The notes: generated from the letters alone by a model not told the origin. A stretch of DNA of 64,000 nucleotides from Lycium barbarum (GCF_019175385.1 NC_083341.1:62281800-62345799); one strand, 5' to 3'. Positions 34,818 through 46,851 are shown, counted from the first letter of the stretch. Made by a program: numbers and translations.

Positions 34818-37409
34818 TGTAACGATCCGTTTGGTCGTTATAGCGCTTTGACCCTTTTACCCCGTTTACCCTTCCCTGAGCCCTATTAGTATGATTTTTA
34901 CCCACGAGGATGGGTGACACAGTTTCCTAGGTAGTCGGGGCGAGATATATGATAACTTTTAGAAATAGAGCTTTAAAGTGAAAAATGTTTGATCGATAGT
35001 TGATTGTTGGGTAAACGGATCTTTTTCAAAAATTCATCGACTCCAAGACGTTCGGATGGTAACCTATGACATGATGGGATGTTTAGTTAGGTTACCAAGG
35101 CACTCGGGAGCATTTTGGGTTATTGGTTGGAAAGTTGGTCTTTGGCCAATGGGTGTTGACTCATCAAATAGACCCCCGTTGGGAATTTTGAGACCACGAG
35201 TAAGTCCGTAGCATGTTTTTATGTATAGTTGAATGTCTGGTTTGTATCTGGAAGGTCTCGGATGATTGTTGTATTTTGGGATTAAGTTAGTGAAAACCCA
35301 GGATTATTCTAGTGTCTGATGTCAGCCGTAGCTATACCATTTGTGCGGTAGCAGTACCACTGTAGCGAGGACTGGCCGCTATGGTGAGTGTGTGGAGTTC
35401 GTGGTGAGTCGCCATAGTGGATGGAGATCTGCTGTGGCAGACTCGTGATAGTGAGAGGAGGATCGCTATAGCGAGCCCGCTATAGCGAACGCCCAACCGC
35501 TATAGCGACCAACGGGACCAGAATCCTATTCAATGCCTAATTAAAACCCTTAATTTCCTATCCTTACATTTATTGTTCCTAAGCGTCTTTGAGGCGATTT
35601 GAGGTAGTTTCTGAGTGATTTCTCTTGTGGATAAGCTCTCTAACCTAGATTTTATTCTTTTAACTTCCTTAATCATGAATCCATGATAGAAAATCTATAG
35701 AACTTAAGAAGGAAGATGGGTTTTGATTTGTACTTCATTATTTGAGTTTTTGTCTTTCTAAATAAGATTTGTTGGTGGATTTGACAAATCTAAGCATGGA
35801 AGTTGATGAATTAGTTATTCATAGGCTTGAATCTTCCATTTATGTTGATGAATTTAAAGTTTGAAGGTTAAGGTTTATACCTAGAATTGAAGTTTTGACT
35901 TAAATGATGAAATTGGCCTATTATTGAGTTAATCTAGCAATTGCATAGTAGAATTGAACTTCTAGAATGTTGGGTTACATATTTCACCTTTGAAATACCT
36001 GTTTTGCTCTTGTGGGCCCGTTTCCCTATTTTTCCATAGTTGATTTTGATTCGAAAGATAGTATATCAATATGGGTATCATTGCTTCTTATTTGTAACTT
36101 AGAATTTGATAATGGATAGACTTTGAGTACTTGGAGGCTCTCAAGAAAGGCAAGGCGAAGGTTTGGTTGTTCGTGGCTCCTGCTCAGCTGCTAGGTAGGC
36201 TACGGCTTACCTTATGGTTAGACTTCGGTTAGCGAAGCATATGTAGAGTTAGTGATTGTCAGAGATAGCATCTTACGCCTTCGAGTATGAAGTTTGGATG
36301 GATTACCTGGGTTGGTACTGTTGTTTGATTGCTGGCTTGTTGCCTTGTTGTGATCTATTGGCTTGTTGCCACGTGTGACATATTAGACTTGATACTTAGT
36401 TGCCTTATCGTGATTGTGAAACTGCTATCCCTCACCTATTGGGCATTGTCATGGATAGAGGAAAGAGCTTGACTTATTATTGATATTGAGGTATGTGTCC
36501 ATGTGTGTCACGATTGATTTGATATGTTATAATTGATCATTGATATTATGCATAGCACTCAATCTTATATTTAATGATACGCTGATATGAGCTGACGCTT
36601 GGTACTGATGATGATAAGAGAGATGAGAGTGGTTAATGCCCCAGGTCTTTGCCGGGATTGCGAGAATAGTAAATGGACTTCGAGGGTCCCCTATGGGTCA
36701 TGACTGTTGAGGCGTGGAGGTATTCTGCCCGGAGCATTTTTGTACGGAGATTACATTGGCCATTGCATATGCACTCATTATGACATTCACTTGTTGGATT
36801 CAGACTTGATATTTTTGCTTGATTCTTTATTCTTGGATTGCGTTGTGTTTATACTTGATTGTGAGCATGTCTATTCTTCAGTCTCTTCCTTTATATATGT
36901 TAGCTAATTGTTGTTGGCCTATGATACCTACCAGCATATAGTGTTTGTACTGAGACTACCTTGCCGCATTCTTTTAAGAGTGCAGAATACTTGACAGGTT
37001 CCACATCCGCTCCTCGCATTGATCCCAAGGCCTTTCCTGTCAAGTGTCGAGGGTGAGCACATTAATGGATCCGCAGCCTAGAGAATCTTCATTATTACTT
37101 GTCTTAGCTTGTTATTCATAAATAGTATTTCATATTTTGAGACTAGTAGTTATTCCAGACCTGTTAATACAATAGTGGCTCTTGTACTGCCTTTAGACCA
37201 GATTCCTTGGGATTGGGTTTGTACTGTTTCCGCACCTATCTATTTTATGATTTGATCTTACACACACAAACATATATATATATATATATATATATATTTC
37301 GCTGGGTGTATTTACTTTATATTTATTTGAGTTGTGATTAAGGGACGGGTTCGCCAACCAGGTGGATAAAGAGTAGGTGCCCGCGCGTTCCCCTCTTTGG
37401 GACGTGACA
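34818..37409 (+). mobile_element. solo LTR of a Del/Tekay-type element (2.59 kb)
   Basis: It starts TGTAACGATCCGTTTGG and ends GACGTGACA, flanked by a perfect 5-bp duplication. It contains no internal region, so the internal part was lost by LTR-LTR recombination. The start is nearly the same as the LTR at 38980 (TGTAACGACCCGTTTGG), and both share the GCCCG CGCG-type end stretch and the promoter-distal ACCAGCATA/CTGCA region near 36920-36990. The middle sequence differs, so the two represent separate subfamilies. A palindrome cluster lies at 35326-35510 and a CA/TA microsatellite at about 37261-37296. Confidence 0.88.
35326..35510. repeat. cluster of CGCTATAGCG palindromes in the solo LTR
   Basis: Perfect palindromes at 35463-35474 (TCGCTATAGCGA), 35478-35487 and 35498-35507 (CGCTATAGCG) follow degraded forms such as CCGCTATGGTG and TCGCCATAGTGG. 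A related but different cluster occupies the same LTR position at 39474-39613. Confidence 0.8.
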
Positions 37410-38211
37410 ACTTCATTTTGGGCTGATTTTCAAATTAAGGTAAAACTGATTTCTGGAAAAACATAAGTATAAAAAATGAACTTTTAAACTTATGGACTTA
37501 AGGTATTTTAAACCTTTTTGGGCCCAAGGCCCAAACCTTAAGGCAATAAAACAAGAGAAAATACATCTTGGACCTATAATTGAAGTAAGAGGCTTTGGAA
37601 GAATATGGTTAATCTTAAAATGGGCTAAGATGAAATAATAATAAGAAAAATTCCCTTTATATATACCTATAAAACCTATGCTATTTTTCTAAGGAGATGT
37701 ACTCAATTTTCCTAAAACATAAACTTATAAGGATTAAAAATCAAGACATTGGACCAAGTTGGTAGAAATTCTACTTAAGAGAAATCTTAAGAGTCTTTTG
37801 GTCCGAAAATGAAATGACTGTAACACTCATAAACATTTTCCAAAAGAAAGCCAACTCCTTTTCCTTAAAGATTTTGCCAAAAGGAGTTATGATATGACAT
37901 AACAGTTTTGCAAGAAAGAAAACATTTTAGCAAGTAATCACAGTTAATCACATATTAAATCTCGAAGATCAACCGTATTCTACGGATCCTTAATACTAGG
38001 GTGCTTAAAACCTTCCTTAGGGGATCACCAGAACCCTTACCTCGAACTCTGGTTTAAAAAGGATTTTTCTCTTGTTTGATAAAACGCTTTTAACTTGATT
38101 TTTCTAATTTCCCTTATAACTTAGATGGCGACTCTAAAAATAACGAAATCTGAATAGAGTCTACAACCTCTTAGTAGCTTTTATGCACCCGCGTAAAAGT
38201 GAACCGTAACA
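37410..38211 (+). mobile_element. right end of a Tat-type LTR, plus strand
   Basis: It contains the Ogre/Tat LTR signature TACGGATCCTTAATACTAGG, then GGTGCTTAAAACC, GGGGATCACCAGAACCC (about 37980-38040) and TGGCGACTCTAAAAATAACG (about 38125), matching in order the minus-strand LTR end at 15740-15419. The likely LTR end is GAACCGTAACA at 38211, parallel to GAACCGCTACA at 15419. No primer-binding site follows, so this is a solo or truncated LTR. The first 5 bp are the right target duplication of the solo LTR. Confidence 0.7.
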
Positions 38212-38979
38212 TAAACCCATAGAGAAATATAAGGACACATAAGAGAAAGTAGAATCCGGTGACAGACTGAAATAGTACATGTGATAACCGCATTAGAAGC
38301 CTCTGCCTCTAGCCTGCCAGGGAAAGCAGAAAAATGAACTCGTCTGGCCTCTAACTGTGTGCCTTCATGGCCACCCTAACTTGACTGACCTCCACCTCTC
38401 GCTGTCTGTGACCTGCCCCTACCAGATTGGTGACCATCACTTCCAGACTGATAACCGCCTCTTCTAGGTTGTGCACAACCCTGCCTGAAGATCGCCCTTT
38501 ACTAACCGAAGCTGCTAGGTTCCTCAGAGTCTGGAATCGAGAGCCTTGCTGGGATCCACTCTGCCTAGGTTTGGGACACCCTCTCGTGAAATGCCTTGGC
38601 TCACTACACGTATAACAATCTCTGGGCACCTACGGCTTAGTAACTGATACAAAAGATTCGAAATACCCTCCACTATATGCCGATCAAGTGTAAGGACCTC
38701 GAGAAATCTGTTTGGCACTAAATTGACTAGGCCCAGAAGAGCTACCAGCTAAAATTTGAAGTGCTGACTGAATAGGGTGGCCAGAGTGGTACTGATGACA
38801 CCTTCCCACATGGCTCCCCACCCCTAGAAGTCAATCTATTGAAATTTCCAGACCGATGAATCCTTTTACCATCATTCCCACCATGACCCTTAACCCTCGT
38901 AAACTTAACCTCAGTAACATGATCAACCACAGACTGGAAGAAAGATAAAAAAAGCCACTAGTTGTAAGGCGACCAGCAT
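38212..38979 (-). pseudogene. decayed gag fragment of a Gypsy element with CCHC knuckle
   Basis: On the minus strand, after stretches such as HSGHPIQSALQI and GPSQFSAKQISRGPY readable in shifting frames, frame 38629-38351 shows CYTCSEPRHFTRGC, a CX2CX4HX4C zinc knuckle, within PRDCYTC…CPKPRQ. This is the C-terminal gag of a Del/Tekay-like element. Several stops and frame changes make it non-functional. It was interrupted at 38979/38980 by the next LTR element. Confidence 0.7.
38975..38979. repeat. putative left target-site duplication AGCAT
   Basis: These are the five bases before the TG start of the Del/Tekay-type element. The right copy is outside the window, so this is not confirmed. Confidence 0.45.
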
Positions 38980-41782
38980 TGTAACGACCCGTTTGGTCGT
39001 TATAGTCTTTCTGGCATTTTCGCCCTTTTCTGAGCATTGATTAGCTCATTTTGACCCGAGGGGACCATTGACACGCTTCCCGAGGCATCTAGACCTGATT
39101 CGGGCAACTTCTGTGAAAAATAGGCTTAAAGTAAAAAACAGTTGACCCAAAGTTGACTTTTGGGTAAATGGACCTTTTTCAGAACTCCATCGTTCCGAGA
39201 GGTTTGGATGGTCATTTATAACTTGTGTGTGTATTTGGTACGATCCCCAATGCACTCGGACGAATTTTGGGACATGGGTTGGAAATTGGAATAAAGGCGT
39301 CGAGGTTGACTCGATTAACGAGACCTCCATTGGAAATTTCAAGGCCACGGGCGTGTTCGCAGCGTGTTTTTATGTGTGTCTATGTGTATGGTATATGAGC
39401 AGATGATGGCCTCAGAAATTACTCAAAAAATCAAGTCAAATATGAAACTTGGGTAAGTTTCTGCTATCTGGTGCCCGCTTTGGCGGCAGCAGCACCGCGG
39501 TAGTGGTACCGCTGGAGCGTTATCCGTACCGCTGGAGCGGTGAATTGACTTTTGCCTTTACCACTGAAGCGGCACCGCAGGGGCGGTCCCAGTGCTGCTA
39601 AAGCGGGTGACGGACAGTTTGTATAATTAATGAAGTATTAAAAGCCCTTAGACACTAATTTATTTCCATTTCGAAATTATAGCCTTCGGGAACTATTCTT
39701 GTCGAGATTTTAGGAATATTCTTGGAGGTAAATCTTGCTAATTCCTTTACTCTTCCTTTAATCATAAATCATCTTAGATTCCCCCTTTCCTTTAATAATC
39801 CCTTAGTAATGGAAGTTGGAAGAGGGTTTTGATGAACTTTTCCCTAGGCTTATTAATGAGAATATTGATGGTGTTTATGTTAGATTTTGATGAATCTAAG
39901 CTTATTAATCCTATATATTCCATTTCTAGTGTTGAATTTCGGAATCAAAGAGTTAGCGTTTATACCCAAATTGGGGGTTTTACTTCAAATTCAAAATTGG
40001 GTAAATCTATAGGTTAAATTAGCAATTAGTGTTGGGTTATGATCAACTAGCACTTAATTAGATATCTTGCTTCCAAATTTCCCATTTTGCGCTTATGGGC
40101 CCGTTTCCCAAATTTCTAGGGTTAGAATTGACCTAACTAGAATGGTAGCAATAATATCATCATTTTTCATGATTTCTTATCTAGATTTCAATTATGCTTA
40201 GACTACTTTGGTTCTGAGGTTCAGCGGAAAGGCAAGGCAAAGGAGTGAGTTGTTGGTGTTGTGGTTCGACCATCCAGGTAGGTTATGGCTTACCTTTGGT
40301 AAGACTTGCCATAGTGAAGCACGTATTTTGATTATATTGTCGGAGACAACCTGTGAACCTTTGGGTATGACGTTGTGAACGATATTGCCTTAGGTTGGGC
40401 CCTGTTGTGTGTTGGGGCTAGCCACCCCGTTGTGTTGTGATTTGATTGTTCTATTGTGTTGACTTGATGCTATGAGTTGTTGATAGATATTGGATTATGT
40501 TTATCATCTTGATTATGATATTGTTGGCATACTCATTGTTGGTACTTGTGATTCGATTATATTATTGGCATGCCCACTATTGGTACTTGTGATTCGATTA
40601 TATTGTTGGCATACCCACTGTTGGTATTTTTAATTCGAATATATTGTTGGCGTACCTATTATTTGTACTTGTGATATTGAACATGATTATTGATGTTAAT
40701 ACATGCATCGCATGCACTCCCATTTTAATGATACACTATTGAGCTACTGATGATGTTTGGTGAAACACTTAATGAGCTGGGCTCAGTTTTACTTGAGTGA
40801 CATGAGATGGCCGATGTCCGATGTTAATCCCAGAATCGTTGATTATGGCTGATGTCTGATGTTAATTTCAGAATCGTTGATTGAGTGAGTCATGGACTCC
40901 GTGGGTCCCCCAGAGTTGTACCGGTGAGAACCCCCCGTGGGTAAAGCTTCGGGGTCCCATCTGTCTGTTGGATAAAGAACCAAGATGGGTGACACTTAGA
41001 CTTCGCGAGTCACATTGGGTTGTGCTACCGAGAAGTCGATATTTCCGTCCGGAGTACATGTGTACACAACATTTGCATGGCATTGCATCGCATTCATACA
41101 CTACTGCATTGCATTGCATTGCATTATGACTTGATTTTGAGATGTTTTGATGTTGTACTTGTGATGTTGGATTTGGATTGGATATACTCAGACTTGGCAA
41201 ATTTGGGATTAGATACTTTACGTAGGCGATGACGGATACTTGGATTTGATTACATTGACTTATACTAGTTGGTTTATCTGCTTCATTATCTGAGTTGTGT
41301 AAGCTATGCTTAGTCGGCTGATGAAGCCTACCAGTATTGTTGTTTTATACTTACCTGCACTTGTTGCATTCTTTTATGAATGCAGAGTACCAGGTTAGAT
41401 CCACTTCTGTGACGCGTGACTGATAGTCGCTTCAGCTTTATCTTCGAAACTCCAGGGTGAGCATGGCCATTCGCTGCCTTGAAGATTTCTCTATCTTATG
41501 TCCTATTCTATCCAGAGCCATAGACACATATGTTTTAGTATTCTATACTTGTATTATTCCGCTTTTTAGATGCTCTTGTATTATTTAGACTAGACAATGG
41601 GGTATTATTATCATTCTGCACTATCTTATTATATATATATATATCAATCATGAAGACTTACTTATCTATTTTTTCTGTTGTTTGGTTATGTATTTGGGAC
41701 TTTATTTATTGTTGGTTGAGGGTTCGCTTACCGAGGTGAGAAGGTAAGTGCCCGCACGACTTAGGCAAAATAGGTTCTGACA
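38980..41782 (+). mobile_element. 5' LTR (2.80 kb) of the host Del/Tekay-type element
   Basis: It starts TGTAACGACCCGTTTGG and ends TTCTGACA, followed four bases later by the primer-binding site. Its right half matches 27191-28498. It contains GC-rich near-palindromes at 39474-39613, a GCATT minisatellite at 41071-41125 and a short TA run at about 41631-41644. The element runs beyond the window end, so its 3' LTR is not seen. Frames inside, such as 40881-41129, are not supported as genes. Confidence 0.85.
39474..39613. repeat. GC-rich near-palindrome cluster in the Tekay-type LTR
   Basis: Repeated ACCGCTGGAGCG units (for example ACCGCTGGAGCGGT at 39529-39542) with variants GGCACCGCAGGGGCGGT and ACTGAAGCGGCACCGC. 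They occupy the same relative place as the CGCTATAGCG cluster of the solo LTR. Confidence 0.7.
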
Positions 41783-41785
41783 AGT

Positions 41786-41797
41786 TGATATCAGAGC
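41786..41797 (+). promoter_or_regulatory. primer-binding site of the host Del/Tekay-type element
   Basis: TGATATCAGAGC differs at one base from TGGTATCAGAGC, the initiator-Met tRNA site found intact at 46852. It lies three bases after the LTR end. Confidence 0.75.
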
Positions 41798-41995
41798 CCT
41801 AGGTTACCCGGTCTTTAATACAAGAGCGTGTCTAGTAGAGTCTCGTGGATCAGTATGATGAGAACTGTACTTATCTGTGAGAGGCTATAGGGAATTTAGG
41901 AAATCTCACTTTCCTTTCATTCTTCATGCTACTTTATTCAAATTAGTATCTGGGAAGATCAAATTGGTATCTGACCCTTATCTCTTCTCTCACAG

Positions 41996-43526
41996 ATGGT
42001 GAGGACTCGAGCTACGATGGCCCGAGGTCAGGTGCCAGAGTACGCAGGTGTGGCTAGCACCCGAGGGCGAGCTATAGCAAGCGGATGCGGCAGAGCGAGA
42101 GGCCGCGGGGCTGCCCCAGCAAGGGGCAGAGCTCCTGCAGTGGGACAACGGCGAGAGAGGTCTCCATCTCCAGAGCCGAAGTATCAACCGGATAGAGACC
42201 AGGCCGTAGAGGATGGTATGGCCCCAGCACGGACACAGCCTGAGGTTACTTCAGACCAGGCCGTGAATGACACTATGGCCAGGATTCTACTTTATCTTGA
42301 TGCCCAGCAGGCGGCAACCAGTGTTACTACTCCCGGCGGGGGTTCACAGAATAGGGTTGGGGAGCAGACCCCTGAGAAAGGACCTACGCAGGCAGCACAT
42401 CCCACCGTAGCTGTGGCTCCTCGCATTAATGCGATACCCACTCCTGGTGATAATATTAGGCCCATGGAGGGCGCTGTTATGACCGCTTCTGATCAGGACC
42501 TTGTTGGGAGATTTCGGAAGTTAGAGCCACCGAGGTTCTCTGGTACCTCGTCTCAGGATGCCTATGAATTATTCTTGATATACACGCGTTGCTGCACCGT
42601 ATGGGGATAGTGGAGACCCACGGCATTTATTATATGTGCTACCCGTTTCGCGGTGACGTGAAGACGTGGTGGAGGTATTTCGTGGCATGCAGAACTGAGG
42701 GTTCTCCTCCTTTGACCTGGACTCAGTTTTACAAGGCCTTCCTTGAGAAGTATGTGCCCCGGTCTTTGCGAGAGGTGCGTAGGGAGGAGTTTTTGCATCT
42801 TGAGCAGAGGGGCAGTTCTTTGGAGTCCTACGTGACCCCCACTTTCTATATCTGGCGCGCTATTCTACTCCGTTGATCCGTACTGAGGCCGATAGGATCA
42901 AGCGCTTTATTGGAGGACTAATGGGCTTTCTACAGATTCTTTGACTTTAGATGGACTCTATGAGGGCTTCCTTCCAGTCCATTATCGAGCATGCTTCTAT
43001 GTTTGAGGGCGCTAAGGCCCGTGCTTTCGGTGGTAGTGACAAGAGGCCACGTCAGACTGGCAGTTTTGGAGGTTCTGGTTCGAGAGGCGTCGGTCAGTTT
43101 TGGAGGCCAGCTCAGCCATATTCCGATCGTCCCGTGCATTCAGCGTTACTAGCTTTCTCTAGTGATCCACCTAGGCAGACAACTTCTGAGAGTTCGTTCT
43201 CCAAACCAGTGGACAAGGCTGCTTCATCCGGGTCTTCAGTTTCTGTATATCAGCATTTGTCTCCTATTGCCAGTTATTCTTGTGGAGAGGTCAGGCATGT
43301 TGCTAGGAGATGTCCCCGACCCAGGTGGTATTGTCAGCCGCCGAAGACTCCTATATCATCTGGTGGTCGAGATGGGACTTCTCAGAGAGGCAGTGCTCAA
43401 TCAGGCCGCGATACTTCCCATGGTTCTAGAGGTGGGTCCCAGCCATCTAGAGGTGGTACTCAGAGTTCGAGAGGAGGATATTGGACTGGGCATAGTGGAG
43501 CCCATTGCTACTCATTTGCGTGGTAG
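41996..43526 (+). pseudogene. gag of the host Del/Tekay-type element (frameshifted)
   Basis: The start ATG at 41996 (MVRTRATMARGQVPEYAG) follows a TCTCACAG-like leader end. The N-terminus is Arg/Gly/Ala/Pro-rich, then LEPPRFSGTSSQDAYE begins the gag core. A one-base insertion near 42560 shifts to the frame with HRMGIVETHGIYY, WWRYFVACR and FLEKYVPRSLREVRREEFL (42589-42876). Further breaks at about 42830-42950 lead to the frame 42951-43526, which ends in a zinc knuckle YSCGEVRHVARRC. The first Cys of CX2CX4HX4C is Ser in that motif. Gag would form the particle; this copy is inactive. Confidence 0.85.
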
Positions 43527-44022
43527 GCCCAAGGCAAATGCCTCAGATGTTGTGATTTCAGGTACTATTTCTGTCCGTCATAGAGCAACGTCTATGTTAT
43601 TTGATCTTGAGTCCACCTATTCGTACGTATCTGCATTACATGCCGTTGGTTGGGATTTGCCTCGTGATAGCATAGATATACCTGTTCATGTCTCTACTTC
43701 GATCGGAGATTCTGTGATTGTTGATCGAGTCTACCGGTCTTGTTTGGTTACTTTTATGGGGTATTACACTTGGGTAGATTTGATGATCCTAGATATGGTG
43801 GACTTTGATGTTATGTTAGGGATGTCCTGGCTTTCTCCTTATCATGCTATTTTGGACTGTCATACCAAGAGAGTCAGCTTAGCCGTATCGGGCATTCCTA
43901 GGCTTGAGTGGAGAGGTACTCCTAGTCCCACTCCGAAAAAGATCATTTCGTTTCTTCGGGCGAAAAAGTTAGTAAGTAAGGGGTGTTTAGCTTATTTTCG
44001 TGATACGACTGTTGCATATTAA
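43480..44022 (+). pseudogene. aspartic protease of the host Del/Tekay-type element
   Basis: In the frame ending at 44022, the coding-like part starts near 43480 (LGIVEPIATHLRGRPKA). The active site is MLFDLESTYSYVS, where this family has D-S/T-G followed by STYSYVS, so the catalytic Asp is kept but the following two residues are Leu-Glu. The second motif VDFDVMLGMSWLSPYHAILD is normal. It would process Gag-Pol. Frame 44022 ends with TAA shortly before the insertion point of the LARD-like element at 44034. Pol resumes at 54045. Confidence 0.85.
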
Positions 44023-44028
44023 CCCCTT

Positions 44029-44033
44029 GAGTC
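44029..44033. repeat. target-site duplication GAGTC, left
   Basis: GAGTC precedes the inserted LTR and is repeated at 54040-54044. Joining the host sequence across it restores continuous pol homology (PLESI / PIVSEFAEVFP). Confidence 0.9.
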
Positions 44034-45946
44034 TATTACATACCGTGTTCTCATGCGTTGGAAAGTGTGCGAGTTAAATGATATTAGTAACGGACACGAG
44101 GTTATCCCCCAAACTTATAGGTGATTAAAGTGATGGTACAGATGTACCATAAGGATTAGAAGTTAAACAAATCGAAGAAAATAAGTTTCGTCGAGGTTCG
44201 AAATTTATTCGAATGAAATACGGTCCAAGTTATAACATCCCGTATCTTTGGACCAGGAAATTGAATCGTCCAACATGAACAAATTTATCCGAGCCTTGAG
44301 GATTTGGTCATATTCAAGCATGAAAATCAAGAACTCGGTGTACACAAGGAATTAAGTCCCGAAATGATTTAAGACGAAAAAGTGTGACGACGATGATTGA
44401 ACATAATACTTTATGTGTGGCAAGTGAGGCTATGGATTAGTGTTATATCACAAGATTATGATAATGAGTATATGAAGTGTATCCAAAAATGATTTATTAT
44501 CTAACTAAATTGAGTGCAAAAACTAATTATGTGGATATTTGGTAATGTTGGATTTTAGTGGCAGACTAAAAATCTATTTAACTATTCAATTGTGGATAAA
44601 TATTAAAGTGGACCATATCCACGTGGAAGTGTAGAAACTAATGACTAATGTTTGGTATTATGTATGCGGCTTCTGTGGAAATGAAGATTGAAAATTATGG
44701 CCCCACGTTGTAAAGGTTACAACTAGAGTACATACTTGAAATTATCATTTAACTTACGATTTATAGTTATTCAGCAACCTTGTATATGCGGCAACGTTTA
44801 TGGTGTTCTTATTCAAGAAACAAGGTACAATTTTTATTAAAGAAATACCAAGTCCTATGTTGATGCTGCAAAATTCAAATAACGACATAGAGGTTATACC
44901 CGTGTCGTTTCCTCCGGATGATAGAAAATCGGAGATTTCTTCGTAGTAAAGTAAGGTGGAAGAAGAGTAGTTCTTGGCATATAAGGTAATAAATCCTCTC
45001 TCCTAGATGTATTTGAGTTATCCGAGTCGTATCTACGTTGCTAGATGAAATAATTACGAAAACTATATCGGAAATCAGATAAATTGTTATTGTTATCATG
45101 TGGGATGTTTGGTTGTTGTTGTGAATTGTTTTGTGGACTGGAATATCGTGGGATTGGCTGTAGTTTTTGTTGTTATGTTTGTTGTTATACTATGTATATA
45201 CGGAAATAAAGAAGTGTGTACAAGCATTGGTATAGGAATTTATATTGGGCTGTTTTGGAAGTGATTTAAGAATGGATTTGATTCTATTTGGGCATGTATT
45301 TGTTGATATTGATGTTAGTATTAGGATTGATATTTTGGCTAAATCGGAGTCACAAGGATTATTAAGTTTTTAAGGAAGATGCTACCCGAATATCGTTAGA
45401 TTTCTAAGTAATTAAGGATTAGGTTGAAAGAGTATCCTAATTTGATTATTGGCATATTTGGTATTGTTTGTATATTGGTGAAGCCCGAGACCTAAGTTTT
45501 GGTTAACTTGAGAAGCGACGAGGTATGGTAAGGCCTTTCCCTTTTTTTTGGCATGGTCTATATGAAACAAACGGACGACGAACGTATAAACTCCAAAGAA
45601 GATCCTATTCTTAGAGATACTAGAATGACTAATGTTCTTGATTTCCAGAAGCTATTTCATTATGTCCTGATACGTATCTATGATTCCTGAAGTCCTGTTT
45701 TCATATAATCCATAGTGACATTTGAGGGTGCTTCTAGGTTATTCAAAGAGTTCAGAAATAATATTATGAGTCTCACTTACATTATGACTCCAATGAATTC
45801 TAGTTCTCAGCGGTACTGACATGACAGTTGTCTTTGATTTTCAAATGTTGGTTCGTTCTAATTATTCTATTGTGTCCCAGATGATGATTTAGTTTGCATA
45901 TGGTTGCTCATGATATTCTACTCGTGTATGACGTTAATGCATCATT

Positions 45947-46027
45947 CACCGAGTCCCGGGCCGGGTATGTATTCGTGCACAGTTTCACTGCATTGTTCAC
46001 CGAGTCCCTCACTAGAGGGCTGGGTAC

Positions 46028-46097
<70 letters not shown>

Positions 46098-46256
46098 TAG
46101 ATATATATATATGATATGATTATGGCACCGAGTCCTATGATGGGTCGGGTATGGTATATGATGACTTCACTCACCGAGTCCCTCACTAGAGGGCCGGGTA
46201 CGGTATATATATTTATATTTCACCGAGTTCCTTACTAAAGGGCGGGGTATGGCATA
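45947..46256 (+). repeat. five CACCGAGTCC repeats in the left LTR
   Basis: Copies start at 45947, 45998, 46126, 46172 and 46221. The fullest form is CACCGAGTCCCTCACTAGAG then GGCCGGGTACGG; CCCTC and GAGGG can pair. The same five copies lie at about 53180-53440 in the right LTR. A TA run lies between copies 2 and 3. Confidence 0.82.
46029..46095. repeat. TA microsatellite in left LTR
   Basis: A long TA run. The matching run at about 53264-53308 is shorter, showing length change after insertion. Confidence 0.95.
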
Positions 46257-46851
46257 TATTTACATTTTTAGTCATTGCCTTCGGGGCTATTCATATTACA
46301 GGTGGTTTCTCGCACATTCATTATGGATTATGTCTCATTTTTTATGATTACTGCTGCCTTACATACTCGGTACATTGTTCGTACTGACGTCCCTTTGCCT
46401 GGGGGCGCTGTGTTCATGCCACCAATCCCATATTATTTTGCAGGTAAAATTATTCCGCTAGGATGGTTGGCTATCAGCTGGGATTGGCAAACTCCATTTT
46501 CTTCCTGGAGCAGTGCCGAGTCATTATGGTTATCATATGTGTGTATGGGTATGTCGGGGCCCTGTCCCGACTCATATGATTCAGGTGTTTACTCTTAGAG
46601 ACTTTGCAGACAGTGTCCTATGGTCAGTATGCTAAGATGTCATGCATTGAGTAAAGCGACCATGTAGGCCGATATGTCAGCTTGTCTTACTCGGTTTTTG
46701 ATTAATTGAGTATCGTTTGCAAATTCCTATGGTTGACTGAAAGTACTTTATTATATATCCAGTTTCATTATATGAATGCAAGAGGGTTCGCTCAGCTCTA
46801 AGTAAGAGTTAGGTGCCCATCATGCCCGGATGAGATTGGGGTGTGACAAAG

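Larger units (their letters stand above)
44034..46848 (+). mobile_element. left LTR of a LARD-like element (2.82 kb)
   Basis: It is collinear with 51280-54039. It starts TATTACATACCGTGTTCTC where the right copy has TGTTACATCCTGTGTTCTC, so the terminal TG has mutated to TA. It ends GGGGTGTGACA next to an intact primer-binding site. It carries a TA run (about 46029-46095) that is longer than in the other LTR, and five CACCGAGTCC repeats. Scattered substitutions between the LTRs suggest moderate age. Confidence 0.9.

Noticed and set aside
45894..46186. Frames encoding long Tyr-Ile repeats
   Set aside because: They are produced by the TA microsatellite in the LTR and are not genes.
45947..46256. 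Spaced direct repeats that could be mistaken for a CRISPR array
   Set aside because: Copies are imperfect, spacing is irregular and one gap is a TA run. They lie in a plant LTR and are duplicated in the partner LTR.
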